Shown in pieces: positions 11,401 through 24,408 of a stretch of 64,000 bases of DNA. The DNA comes from Ignelater luminosus. Its lineage: Eukaryota; Arthropoda; Insecta; Coleoptera; Elateridae. How positions within the stretch are numbered: the first letter of the stretch is position 1; each line of letters starts with the position of its first letter. The stretch is from NCBI GenBank assembly GCA_011009095.1, contig VTPC01008591.1:1-64000 (forward strand), read 5' to 3'. The position numbers and the translations under genes were made by a program. The notes beneath the pieces were generated by a model, which was not told the origin of the DNA, did not search any database, and worked only from the letters and a program-made list of their open reading frames with translations.

Positions 11401-14160
11401 GAATGTCTTCGCACTTACAGAAGTATTTAGGTGCAAAGAGGTCGAAGACGTTCAGAATGCGAAACTAACTTAATAATTACAATCATGCCAGAATTTGCCT
11501 AGACAGACAAGCCGTTTTTCTTCCTTAGAATATCTACTCCAATTTTTTTCATAAAGTGGCTGGGAATTCGATGACGGGCAACATGTAGCGGTCGCCGCTT
11601 GTAGTCGATGTTGTTGATAGTTGAGTAACGTTCTTAATAACAAGTGATTTATACAATTTTAAAATGTCAACACCAAGTAACTACAGTTTTAACAATTTTA
11701 TTGATAAAAATCTGTTCTGATCAAATAAATACAACTAACGATATGAATAACCTGATTACAATTTTAAATAGAATTTAGAAGCTGCAAGACTGTCTTGTGG
11801 ATTGTGATATACTGATATACCATTTTATTAGTGTAGTTGTTCGTTATGATGTCTGACAGGTTATTACAATATTTAATATGAGATTGGTCGACTAATGGAT
11901 GCTTTTAAGGAGAATATAAAACACTTTCAGTTGTGTAAAGTCAGATGAGACTTAAATATCTTCTTTTCCCTTTCTCTTGAATAAATAATTAAATATCTTG
12001 CTGGAATAACCACATTAGTATTGAAATCTACGATTCATTTCGGTCTGAACAATGATGTTATTAAAAACATGTTACTTGCAGTACCATTATAAAGTTTTGA
12101 AGAATAAATATATTCATATCTACTGTAACTAAAATCAAGTTACAACAACCAAGACATTTATAATTAAGTTCTCATCCTGTGATTTATATACTGACTGACT
12201 TAATTTGTTAATTATTATTTATTAAGGGATAAGAATAAATTCGCCCACTCAAATCAGTTAATACTTCTTTTGTATAAAGCCATTAACATTATAAAAACAT
12301 ATATACCTGTAAACTTAATACATACCTATGTATGGACAGTGCATTTTATAGAAAACCAGTTTTTAAAGTTAATTTTATAACATTAAAAAGTAAAGAATGT
12401 GTTAATAAAAACAGACAGAAACTTAATGGAATAAGTTTTTTTATTTGCTTTTAGTACTAATTTTTAATCCATATTTATGAATTCCCTTCAGTCAGTGAAA
12501 TTATTTTATGGAAGATCCCACGCATAAAATCCGATTTCTAATCAGATTGTTTTCATTATTAATTTAGTATTATCTACACAAGCTGAAATGATTTATCTTA
12601 ACAGTTTTTACTGTTAATAATTTAACTTGGTATTTATAATCAGCGTGCATGCAAAGTATACTTTGTTTCATTTTAAATGTCCTATATAGAATTAACAAAT
12701 AACAAACATTTAACGTAAAGGAGAGGGTATAACAGATATTATGAAACCTAATGCAATTTTAAGTGCTGTATTTTACACTAATCTTACAAATAAGAAAACA
12801 TATTTGCCCTTTAACACGTAATAAACTGGTTCATCGTTAATCTCTTATTGAACAATTGAGATAAGACAAAATTTAGCTACAAACTTGCATATAATCTACT
12901 AAAAACCAAATCAGCTACTAGCTAAGTAAAGAGAACTCTAGCCTCTATAAATGCATTCAGTTGTAAACAGATTTGGAATAGAGGATTGTGTATTATATTA
13001 AACAAGAATGCCCAGAAACCCGTTTATGATAACTTAATAAATAGTAACTCAGTTCAAAGATTAACATACAATCAAGTTTAATTTCTTAATTCCTGTGCGT
13101 TCTTTATACCAAATCAATAGTGTATTATTCGCAATTATGCAGTAAAAACAAAATGTAAGTTTTCAGTGACGTTATCGTTAATATTTACTATATCTAGAAA
13201 CGAATTTATTTCATTAATTTTACAGTGTCTTTATCACGATAAATGAATACAAAAAAATGTCACTTTAAACAATAAATCAGAAATGGCTATGTGAAGTGTC
13301 AATAACGGTTTTACCCAATTAGATTTTTAATTTGACGGTTATAGCAATCTATTGAATTAACAGAAGTGAATTCTTCTACCTGTTCAAACAATTACAATTA
13401 CAATTCTCGTGAAAACAATATTTTTTAATAATGGGACAAATAAATGTACAAAGAAATTTAATAAACTTCACTTTCATTTTTAAACGCTAGGTACCATTAG
13501 CCATCAGACTCCGAATTGCTCTAGTGGTGACAACACGCATTTAATGCTAAGACTTTGATATCTAAATGCCCCTGCAGGCAGTTCGAATATATGTGTTGTC
13601 AAAAACGCCTTATCTTTGCTCAGATCTTCCAATAACAACGGATTTACGTTCTTAATTTACTCATTCGTTGTTAGAAACTTTGCATTTGTGCGTGTGAATT
13701 TTAACTTCTTGGTCCTGGATTAGAAAATGTGCAATTTTGTTATTAGGTAGATTAAATACTCTTCTAACTTCTAAGCTAAGAATATAATACAACTTAAGAA
13801 CCTGCTGCTATTACAGATAAAAATAGGTTTTGCACTGTAATGCTGCCAATTTGGCATGAGAGATTTGCCATTCATTATATGAAAACAAATAATAGAACAA
13901 TAAATTGTCATTGAAACTTTGCAAGACAAATCAGCTAAGTTGTACATGTAACTAAACACACGACTAAAAAACGCTTTCTTTGCAGACAAAAACTTGAAGA
14001 TGCTATTCTCCATAAACATTTGTAATTGACTTTCAATAAAATCTATTAGTGATTCCAAAATGCTTTTTAAATTTTCAGCCGAACGTATTTTCTGAAATGA
14101 GATCTTCTTCTGTCACTGAACAAACTAGAGTCTCACAGGTTATCTTTTACAATTGGAATC
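11401..14160. other. A+T-rich non-coding stretch
   Basis: No supported gene. The open frame at 13771-14058 (minus) lies just downstream of the integrase fossil in the same orientation and might be its diverged C-terminal part, but it has no diagnostic motif. A partial Pol III B-box-like GTTCGAATA occurs near 13577 without a foldable tRNA. Confidence 0.4.
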
Positions 14161-14164
14161 GGTT

Positions 14165-14420
14165 ATCCAAGCTTCTTAATATGGTACTTCCCTGATTCTG
14201 GGGATGTCTGGAACGTCGATGACTCATTGAGGCAACAAATTCTTCAATAAGGTTATTACTTTATTTACGAATTCGTGACCATTGTCGATCTGAACAACGT
14301 TAGGAGCCCCTATAATTAGAAAATAAGTTTGAAGCAACTTCTTCTGCTTGTCTAGACTCTATTGATAGCAAAAATAAGAATCTTGCGGCATGGCCTTGAT
14401 AATTCAAAATCCATTTGTGT
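14165..14420 (-). pseudogene. integrase core (rve-type) fossil
   Basis: On the minus strand a decayed frame reads KWILNYQGHAARFLFLLSIE, then AEEVASNLFSNYRGS, then NVVQIDNGHEFVNKVI, followed after a frameshift by SRHPQNQG. This is the order found in retroviral-type integrase cores of Gypsy/Ginger elements and of KRBA2/SCAN-like domesticated integrases: a hydrophobic strand, the DNG-EF block around the second catalytic Asp, and the RHPQSQG block before the catalytic Glu. At least one frameshift and a stop break it. No LTR or other pol domain is visible nearby, so the parent element type is not determined. Confidence 0.58.
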
Positions 14421-14849
14421 TGTTCTAACAGGAAGCAATTGAAAATGTATGAAATGCACCCGACCTCTTTAAAATCAAAAAATCTAAAATTAATCTAAAA
14501 CATTCGAATTATTTCTATAATTGTGTTTATCTTCTCTTTCGAGTAAGGCTTTCTCGATGGCTTTGCTGAATAAAACTTTAAAATTTTCATAAAAGTGTAT
14601 TTGGTGAGCCCCACTATCATCCTTCTCGAATACCATTTCGTTAACCACAAATTCGATTTATTTCATTTCATAAAATATCTAGCAAAATCAGCCATCTAGT
14701 GTACATTCTCAAGGTTTCATTAAAAGACAGCAACCGTGTTAGTGCTTTATGTAATGTCTAAAATCTAACCTCCTCCGTGTGTAACTTTTATTCATTTTAG
14801 TACTATTTGACAGCGTTTTATGTACTGTCCAAACTTTTCATGAAATAGC

Positions 14850-16740
14850 TAGATTTACTAGAAGACTGCGGCATACAGCTTTTCATTTTTCTCGATTTGA
14901 AGATTTGCTCTTCATTTGTTCACAATTTCTGCTTCTTGTATCCATTATTATTTGGTTTATGTACTGCAGACGAGAGCATCCATTAGAATTTCTCCGCTCT
15001 ATTGTTCCTTCGGTTATTATCTTTAAGAGTACATCCTTTTTCATTATGTGTTCTGTTACTTGGTTTCTTCTTTTGATTACTTGTTTCCACATCCTTCTTC
15101 TCTCTCCCATTAATGTCAGTACTTTTTTACTAATTTCTCTTTCTGTCCAGTTGATTTTCAGTGCTTTTCTATAGCACCATATTCCTAGAACCCCCAACTT
15201 CTTCTTATCGGGCTGTTTATTGTTCATGGTTCTGAGCCATATGAAGCTGTACTCCACATGTAAGTTTGAATAAACTGGCTTTTTGTTCGTGGGTTGGTTT
15301 TATTTGAAGTGAATAGTTGGCTTTTGCTGTAGAATGCTTGTTTTGCCTGATATATTTCGTTCTTTATCTCTTTAGTACTTTTACTATCATTTGTAATATA
15401 CTTCCCAAGTATGAAAATCCGTTGCCTTCTTTCATATCTTCTTCATTCAGCTTTATGTTCCTCATTTGTATTTATGACTTTCCACACACCATTACTTTTG
15501 TTTTTTGTTAATTTATTTATATATGTAACATGTTTCTTTGAATATCTTGTCCACGTCCTTTAATGCTTATGTTAGTTAGATACCAGCTGCCTTTTTATTA
15601 TTGAGGTCTTTTAATGTTTTTTTGGGATTCAGACCTTATGATCTTCCTCATTTTCTATCTCTATCTGTTCGAGTGGGTGTTCATCGTTTGATTTGTATAG
15701 TTTTTCTGTATATTTTTTCTGTCTTTTTACTATATGTTTATTTTCAATCACCAACTGTTCATTTTTTGTTTCGATTCCGTGGTATTTATGTTTTCCGTCG
15801 TTAAACATGCCTTTAACTAGTCTGTTCTTCCTTCACGTATCTTCTGCTGAATGTGTTTGCAGTTCTCGTTTATGTATATTTCTTTTAACTTTTTGATTTC
15901 TCTTTGGTTTTTGTCTCTAATTGGTTATACTTTTGTTTTCCTGGTTCCGTAGTCGCATTCTTGTATTGCATTCGTTCTTCAGTCAGGTGTATAATCTTTG
16001 TCGTTATTCATGCCTTTTTCTTGGTCCTGTTTTCTTCCTTCGTTCCTCTAACTATGGCATGTTCTATGGAACAGTAGCATTCTACGGAACACACAACATA
16101 ACACCAGGACACACCACAAATCACTCCACAATCCCACTCAAACTCACACACATATCACCACACAACATCAACACCGTTCGGAAAGAAGCCGTTTTGCTTT
16201 TCTTCGTCCTTTCTTCATCGACCATAGAATAGATTCAACACCGCCACTGATGCGGCAGCCTGTTGGATTTCCTTGGACACATTATAGCACTGACTTGTTC
16301 TGGGTCCTGGGCGGACTAGCGCACAGCATGAACCACTTCGACATCCTCATGAGCTACCACCAGCAGCTGCCTTGAGATTGGCGTGAGAGTCTGCTTGGTG
16401 CCGGCCATCGGAATCGTTAGTGCAGCGAATCAACACCACCACGCACTCCAAATTCCACATAACCACTACTTTCAGGCTTAAAAGAGGTTAAGTCCTCTAA
16501 TGACTAAGGACTAAGTCGACCACTTTCGGTGGCATTTCACATTGCTGACGGCATTTTCTATCTGCTTCCATCGATCATTCATGCTATCCTTCGTTTCTAT
16601 TGTATTTTTTATGCGGTTTTCTATTTTGTCTCGTACGGCCTTTATCTTTTCCTCTTCCCTTAGCTTATTATTGTCCCATTTATCTAGTTGCTTTTTTTCT
16701 AGTTGTTTGAGGTTCAATCTATATTTCATCATAACGAGAT
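14850..16740 (-). mobile_element. degraded non-LTR retrotransposon, antisense
   Basis: The minus strand carries scattered reverse-transcriptase ORF pieces in the correct order. At 16511-16732 is a linker (DKWDNNKLREEEKIKAVRDK, then MNDRWKQIENAV) typical of the segment between endonuclease and RT. Around 15.9-15.6 kb are fragments such as KYTEKLYKSN. At 15257-15500 are NKTKVMV-like, ILGKYITNDSKSTKEIKNEI and FIQTYMWSTASYGSE, which follow the RT palm. At 14883-15257 are IWCYRKALKINWTE and the RRNQVTEHIMKKDVL C-terminal block. The core RT palm (YADD) region is not readable. Many stops and frameshifts are present. The C-terminus resembles that of the element at 30.7-33.6 kb, but this copy lies in the opposite orientation and is older. 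Confidence 0.72.
16070..16535. other. C-rich insert within the retrotransposon fossil
   Basis: Between two pieces of the antisense retrotransposon the composition changes sharply. The plus strand becomes rich in CA/CAC triplets, then clearly higher in G+C, and contains GAGGTTAAGTCCTCTAATG near 16473. Coding similarity to the host retrotransposon is lost across it and returns on the far side, so it is probably a nested insertion. I do not recognise its type. It resembles the GC-rich island at 61.4-62.3 kb in style, with a short hairpin near its end. Confidence 0.35.
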
Positions 16741-17820
16741 TATGATACTTTAGGTTAGCTTCTGCACTCCTTTACGTGGTTTCCAAGTCCTTGTTTGATA
16801 AGAATATAATCAATTTGCTATAGTTAGTGTGTGTTTTTCGCAAAGTTCGCCCGTCAAATTTGCATAATAATTTAGTAAATTAAGTCGTTTAAATTCTATA
16901 ATTTTACTGGGAGGTACACGTAACTAATTATAGAATTATAAAAGGAATAACAAATTGTTTTTGAAATAAACTTAAAAAGATGAAGAATTATAATACAATA
17001 CACTGAAAAATTCCCGAGGAAAATCTGGAAACTATTTTCGTTAAATTTCTTATGTTAATTTTTTTAAATTTTATATTTTATACAAATATTTATTTTTCAG
17101 TATGTTGAAAAAGGTAGGCGCAACTGTCTTGTTTCTGAGTTTCTGAAAATTATTATTTTAAATAAATTACTTTATTTTATACTTATAACATAAATATTAA
17201 GACAATGCTAACTTAAAAAAGACTTTTTTTAAAAATTTTTTTGAATTTAATAATATTTTAACAATAACAACGCTAGCTACAATAATAAATTAGACAACAA
17301 TCTGGAAATTTATAAAAACTGAATTTAAAAGCGACCAGACTCATTTCAAAATGTTGAGTGAAAATATTAAACCAATGAAAATTGGAACAAACTGAACATT
17401 ATTCTTCAGTTTGAAAAGTTGTTTGCACAACGAAAGCACTGTTAGAATTTGCATATATTTTCTTGAAGAGTGCTGAATGAATAGGTGCAGGTAAAAACAC
17501 AACAGTAATAAATATTGTAGGTATATCAAACTGTTAACAACAATATTTGACAAAAATCGAACTATTCAAATTGCTCACAGCAAAGAACATGTACAGCACT
17601 TTAACTATAGAAAACATAAGAAAACGATAACAAAATAAATAAAATAATGATAAAATAAAAAATTATGCAGAAAGATGATTTTGTAAAGTTCATCATCAGA
17701 TCTAATGATTATGAAAGTAATATCGAAGGCGTCAATGAGTTTTTGTCTTTCCCTTGCTTTACTTATCAATCTTTTGACGTAATTAAGCTATTGCTCTATA
17801 GTAACCAATTCAAAAGTCTT
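16741..17820. other. A+T-rich non-coding stretch
   Basis: No supported gene. The hydrophobic minus-strand open frame at 17341-17553 is phenylalanine- and leucine-rich, as expected by chance at this base composition. Confidence 0.4.
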
Positions 17821-17823
17821 TTC

Positions 17824-18235
17824 CTACATTGCCAATACCACATCATCATTTGAAGATTGAGGTATCAAACTGCTGTATTTGCTGTTTGTCTGTGACCATA
17901 CCATTCCATCTGCACTGACATGACACTGGTAGGGTAGTCTCCAAATTTCATTCTTCATTCCATTTCCTGGGTAGTCAGTTTCTTTCTGCTTCAACCGATT
18001 TATCAACCTGATTTTAGATCACGATATTTGAGAAATAGGTTCTTCCAATCCAGAGTGAGAAGTAGCGTTATTCAGAATTATCAAAGACCTTTCATTTAAG
18101 TTTGGGATTCATTTTTCTTTAAACCATTTTTCAAAATTATCGTGGTTCATGCTTTCATGATAGTGGATGATCCATCAAAAAACGTCAATTATCTGACTTT
18201 ATTCATTTAAATCCAGTTGATTTTAGGCTTTTGTA
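17824..18235 (-). pseudogene. DDE transposase fossil (IS630/Tc1-like)
   Basis: Reading the minus strand downward from about 18190 gives WIIHYHESMNHDNFEKWFKE, a stop, then SLIILNNATSHSG, a stop, IRLINRLKQKETDYPG, and finally EIWRLPYQCHVSADGMVWSQ. This is the order of a widespread insect DDE transposase group: a YHEEMN motif, the VMDNASYHS block with the second catalytic Asp (here N), a helical spacer, and LPPYHCELNPIEMVW with the last acidic residue (here lost). At least two internal stops and both visible catalytic positions are altered, so the copy is dead. Sequence up to about 18.8 kb may be its older upstream part but is unreadable. Confidence 0.55.
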
Positions 18236-21200
18236 TAGTATGGAAGAAGAAAATTTAAAATTTCCGTTGTACTCTTCTTTAAGTCTAGCATAAACATTGA
18301 ACAGTCTTCAAGATAACATACAAATGCTGAGTATACGTCTTGTAAACAACTTTTGAAACTGAATACAGTAATTCGTCGTTGGTTTTGGTTTTTATTGATT
18401 TAGACTTTTCATTTAGCAATTTGGAATGGGTTTTGTCCGTTGTAATTCAATTTTTCTTTAGTGTCCGGATTGAAATCTTACTTATTCCTGTAGCTGATGC
18501 AGTTCTTGCTATAACATTATTAAATACCAAAGAATTTTGATTGTCTCCTTTTTGAAAAAAATCCAAGACATTTAAAATTAATCTTTGTACCTGTTTGACA
18601 CACCTGGACATAATTATAATGAATTAAATTCTATTTTACTAGAAATTATTATTGAAAACAAAAATCGTTTGTTTGTGGGTCGTAACAGGCCATTCTTTCA
18701 TTTTGCTAGGTTGGAAGTGTTTTCTTTTTTTTTTGAAAATTATCGTACCTGCTGCCGCATTTGGTGCGATCAAAAATTTTGCATAAACGTTTAGTACCGA
18801 TTAATTTTGTTTTGTTAAAAAGAAATCAAGTTTTCCTTATATTTACAGTTACAAAAAAAAGACAACAGCAGCGTTAGGTCAAACTGTCATAAAATCATAA
18901 CCTTAAAGCACATTAAGCGTCAATAAGATTTTACAAGCCGAGTTAATAGATAAACCGCCCGGTTTACAATACTCAAACTGTCATTCTTCCACAGCCATAT
19001 ACGACCCAGAAACATCGTGAACGCTGTATACATTGTTCATATTGTTTTTTAGATGAGACCTAGCCATGGAAATCTGACAGTTTTAGTTGTGTGAATGGGA
19101 TGTAAAATCGTGTACATGAGGCTTTCATGTCGATATGATTTGAAGTTTGAAGGTTATGATTTCTATCGTTTATTGCTTGGAATGTTGTCAGATACTTCTC
19201 AAATTTACAGATGTCAAATATTTTCTGATTTGACTGTCTGACAAATATGAAGTACTTAAACAAACTAGATTTAAATAATTGAGAAACATGCATGGTTTCC
19301 AATTTAACAAAAATGTAGTCACACAATTTTCAATTTAACAAATCAAAAGCATGGCCAACCCTCATCTAAAAACGAACGTGAATGTATTGTACATATAAAT
19401 ATTACAAGGCTCTTTTTTGGTATTTTTAGTAATTATTTATTTTCGAATTTGTTAGACTAACTAATAACAAAAGCTAACCAGTACACATAATATTAAATGT
19501 TATTATTAATAAATTACCATTCTAACTAGGATTTGCGTTGGGATATAATCCACACGAATTCCTCTATTAATGTTAAATATATCTATTCCTACCTGGAGTG
19601 GTTAAAACTTAAAATTAATTACAATCTGTTTTAGTATTGACATAATTCTAGATTTAATATTTAATTCTTTACAATATTTATACTATACAGAAAATACTTG
19701 GTTCCTAGCTATGGACCTTTGGTTTACCATACCGACGCACTAGCAGTATTAAGTTATCAAACCATCCACGTTTGAAGATAAATGTCTTTACTTGTATGTA
19801 CATATGTTTAGTTGTCAGATACGTAATCTATAGGTTATTTTACACATTTTTAAGTCATTAATCAATGGTGAGCCGGTATTTCTGCAAATAAAGTCGACCT
19901 GTTGAATTCGAATAAGTCATGATGCGATACGACGAAACAAGATTCTATTTTATTTGGTGTGAAACATCAATGCACTTGCTCTTTATATTCTAATGTTAAA
20001 TCAGTCGCGCGAATGTAGGTCTGACATGAATGGTCTTGATGCGACTAGACGGCTTCGGTATGAAATAGGCCTCTCAATTCAAAATGGGTAAAATTTTTAT
20101 TAAGGATCTAAATAATAAAATATTTACTGATTTGAAATAATACCAGAAGGTAGGAATCCAAATTGTTAACAAGAAGAAGGAAACTAAAAGAGATTAAATA
20201 AATATTCCTTTAAGAAAGGTGTAGGTTGCACTCCTGTACGGTGTTATTTAGCAATTTCTTTGTTTCTGTCGAAATTCACAAAGTAAAGGTCGAACATCTG
20301 ATAACCCAAGATACCCGGTTCGCTCTATCCGACTTTCTAGAGGAACGAAAATTCAAATTAGGAAAATAAATAATTCTAAAGATAGGGAGTAATTGCATAC
20401 CCAATTCGAAGAAGAATTGGACTCCACTAGAAAGACATCAACAAGGTAGAATAAACAAAGCAAATAAACCAGCTCGCAGTTTAACGTTCTAAACAATGCA
20501 ATTACGACATTAATATACGAACTGCATAACTTGACTAATTAATTTAGTTTGTATCTGATAAGGGCTTAGATGAATAAAACTAATTACTGCTTCATAAAAA
20601 TGTGATGCTGGTGAGTTGACTAACATCTGTGTCATTTCAGTAGTGCAAGTGTCCGTCGTAAAATAAGATTATTTATAATAAAAGTAAGACTGCGTTTAAT
20701 AAAATATTAGAATTTGCAATTTGTCTGCTACAAATTAAGTACATTTACAGTACTACTACTACGCTATTTAAAACTAACAATTCTAATCTAAGAAAATAAA
20801 TTTGTATTTTTGAAAAACGTATTATTAAAGGACTAGATTACTATTTAACTACTTTGTATAGTCTGTTTTAAGACCTACAGAAAAGTTCTTGTTAACGCTT
20901 TTATAGTAGGGTGAGGATAAGTATCTAGAAATAATCAATAGGAAGGTGTGCTTGCATTTTAACAAAAGGAAAAATCCAAAAGGGCAAATTACCCTTAAAT
21001 ATAGTTTTTAATTTCTTACTTTTGTAAGGTAAAATTTTAAATCTGCTTGTATCCTAGAAAACATTCAAACATTGTAACTGAAAGGATGATTGTGCACACC
21101 CAACAAACATTTATCGTCAGTGAAACATTGTTTCAGTTCATTATGTTTCTTTTTATCTGTTTTTGGGCAAGTTTAGGCAGTTCAGATGAAATGAGAATTT

Positions 21201-23744
21201 CCTACCTATTTCTTTTTTGTTTATATGACTACGCGGAAATTTGAATTCGGCATTTCTTGATTTGTAATCGTTTCTCAAACAACTGTGCTAGCGACTGTTG
21301 CTGATATGAATTTAGAATATTTCTTTATGTCACCAATAAAACTTTGAAATAGTCTTTACTTGCCCCTTTAAGAAAAATCATAATATACAACAGCTATGCT
21401 AATATTTAGAAAATTACATTTTAGGGGTTCACAAATTAGATACGTTGCAGATAAAGACATAAAACTAAATTCCTGAAAGGATTGTAGAAAACCTTTGGAC
21501 TTTAATAGATCAGAAGAATAATGCCTTATCTTATCGTTATCATAATATTATATCAGAGCAATTTACTAGTCAACTCAATAGACAATGCTCAACAGGGTGC
21601 CGAAATACAAAAGATCCCGTCTGATGACTGCTTCTATTGGCCCGTACGTAGCCAAAAAGTTGTTGATTTCTCTGTTACTGTTAGATTATGGGCATGTATC
21701 GAAGAAAGAAAGAAAGTCGCTAGATCTCTGCCATGGCTGTTATTTCCATGGTGCAATATTAGTTGGGCTACGAAAGTACCGTGACAACAATTTTGACGTC
21801 AGCATTCGTTGTTTTGTCAGATGCAAAGCAACTGCGAACCTCCCAAGAATAGAATAGAATAGCCGTGCATGACCACCGTTCTACCGGTATTCGGCCGAAA
21901 GTACAATATTTGATCGGTGCCCTAATTAAAATATAAAGAAGCTTTTGTTATTTTGAAGTAACACCAACAATGTTGAGGAGGCAAATAAACTAATCCTTAC
22001 TATATCATTCGGTTTCCGTAAATGTTGCATAAAAAATATTTTTGAAAAAGATAAAGGCATCATTGCTCATTACGTGTAAAGATCAAAAGGAAGAAGTTAA
22101 GACATTAACTCATAAGTCACGTTTCTTCCTGAAGACAAATTGATTTATGATTGTTTTTGTTCAGGACTCAATTAATGACTTTTCTAGAATTTATTAAGAA
22201 TTTACAAAGACAAAAGAAGGAAATCGGTTACTTAGACCAAGATAGTGAAATCGAGCTTATTACCTTCTTATTTTATTCAAAAGCCATCCGTATTCTCATT
22301 TGGAAATTTCAATTAATTGTTAGTTTAGTCGATAAAAAAAACTTTCAATTTGAAGCTGTCCATTCGTTGCTGTCAGCGCACATTTCTTGTATTTTTCCTC
22401 TTGCGTTTAGTACTACATGATAGAAAGACTACCTTTCCATCACTACCTTGAGGTTGCAAGACGAAGTTGAGAAATTATTTATTGCATCTACTTTCTGTCA
22501 TGTCGGTGTACTAGGTATCGACAAAGTGATGATGGAATTGTTACCTAAATAGTTTTTCTATTGACGAAACAAGTGCCTCAGAGTTCGAATATGGGTGTGG
22601 TTTGAACGTCTTTATTTAGTTCCTATTAGAAATCATTAAATATAATATTTATTTTTGCTGTAATGATTGAGGTAACTGTACTTTGAACTAATAATATAGT
22701 TTGTTACACTTAACTCTAGCATAAACGAATTTCGTCTAAGATTTCATGGTTTTTGAGATTTGGTGTATTAATTATCTGCTTTAATCAGAGGTGCAATAAA
22801 ATAATTGATTTCCAGATAAATGAAAGATAAAAAGAAAACAAAAATCTCTGTGCCGTGGGCGACAACCCGATAATTTATTTTCGTTTTAAAAAATCGTCAT
22901 CATTCCGGGGGCAATTAATTAGTGCGTTTCCGTTCGCCGTTCTGTAACCAATAACCGGAATGTTCGCAACCATATTTTACAATTAAGAACGAAAGGGATG
23001 TTTCGAATCGACCAAATCCCAGTAGTATTACAAACCGACAAATGAGCAAATGTCGTGCGGAGGTGCCATCGATCCGTTGTTTCTAAATGATAAATTATTT
23101 GCTACACTTACAGGTAGTTAAGTGTTTTGGATGCCGTATTTTTCCCTGCTAAGCACCGACGTTGTTACTAATTTGTCAGGCGATGTGACGAAAGAATTAC
23201 GTCACAAAAACTAAATTTAATATTGTTTTAAGTTACTACGCTTTTTCTACGGCTGAAAATCAATTATTTCTCTTACTCTCTTTTTAATTAGAACAGACAA
23301 AATATAATGGAACCGTTGTTTGGTATCATAATACTACAATATTGTTAACGGAAAACTCAGTTTCCTTTTGTATTGTTTTCGGTGCAAATGCATTTTATTG
23401 CGAATTTATTTTGAATTTTTTATGAAACGCTGATGGATTGGGAATATAAACATTGCTCGTGGGGAAGAAAAAACCTATAGCTACTGATACTAAAATATGC
23501 ATCTCCATTAGCTTCAAAACGCACATTCAGGTTTATCTCTAACATCGGTACACATATACGATATTATTTGAAAAAGAATATTAAACAACAATAAGCATCC
23601 TATTACATCTTTTGTATATTATTCTATATAGATAGAACACGTAAACGACTGTTTGCTATTTTCTGAACTTCAGACATTGTTTGTTTTAATGCAATATTAA
23701 TGATTTACTTGTAATTGATTTATTTGAAATATTAAATATACGAA

Positions 23745-23796
23745 TCAGGTGACTTATGTATGTCAGGTGATTTATGTCAGGTGATACATGGTGATT
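23745..23796 (+). repeat. short tandem repeat, TCAGGTGAYTTATG-like unit
   Basis: Three to four imperfect copies of a TCAGGTGA-containing unit with spacing of about 14-17 bp. Confidence 0.7.
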
Positions 23797-24389
23797 GTAA
23801 CAGCCCAGCTATCGTTTGTTTTAAAAAGTTTCTATAACACGTAATTGAGCTTTTAGCGTTGGAAAAACTTAGTTCGATTTCCGGGTTAATCAGGAATGGT
23901 TTCAGCTTTCCTGTTTCTAAAATGGTTTGGGTTCTAAAAAGTTCTGTTTTGTCTTTTGTGTCTCATTCCATTTCAAGGTTTGGTTTTCAGAACCTTGGCA
24001 CCTTAGTTAAGATTTTTGGGTTTCTCTAAGGGATGCCTCGTTAGTTTAGCAGAGATAATCACGGTCAATACGGTTCCAGCTTAAGGGGTTTCCTATTAAT
24101 CGAGTGTACTTTTTGCTTCCAAGCAAGTTGAGTTCTTGATACTTCATTGGTTAAGATTTCTGACAATAACTTTTCCAATTAGAAATTTTTTTTGTTTTCT
24201 ATTTATCTCTAATTATATTTCCTTGTAATGTAGCATGCAGATGGACAAATCTAATTCCGTCGCAAATAAAACCAGAGGTATCTTGTCTGCGTTCCTGTTT
24301 AATATATGCCCTTACTCCTAAACAAGCTGAAGGCACTACTGTTTGGTAAGTATCTCTGTGACATCTTCTGGAGAAGCTAGCTATAAAAA

Positions 24390-24408
24390 GCGGCGCCTAA
24401 CGTGGGGC
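24390..24408 (+). other. possible LTR-element primer-binding site remnant
   Basis: GGCGCCTAACGTGGGGCT agrees at all but one or two positions with the complement of the tRNA-Lys1,2 3' end used as a primer-binding site by some LTR retroelements (TGGCGCCCAACGTGGGGC). No LTR ending in CA precedes it and no gag-pol frame follows, so at most it is a relic. Confidence 0.25.

Noticed and set aside
13560-13600. tRNA-like B-box (GTTCGAATA), also near 22590 and 23872
   Set aside because: No cloverleaf can be built around any of the three; the A-box and acceptor pairing are absent.
15317-15896. Series of phenylalanine/leucine-rich plus-strand open frames
   Set aside because: They lie antisense to the minus-strand non-LTR retrotransposon fossil and mirror its lysine/asparagine-rich codons.
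21521-21857. Two overlapping plus-strand frames of 87 and 90 codons
   Set aside because: They overlap in different frames, neither has a domain, and they end in a GAATA microrepeat.
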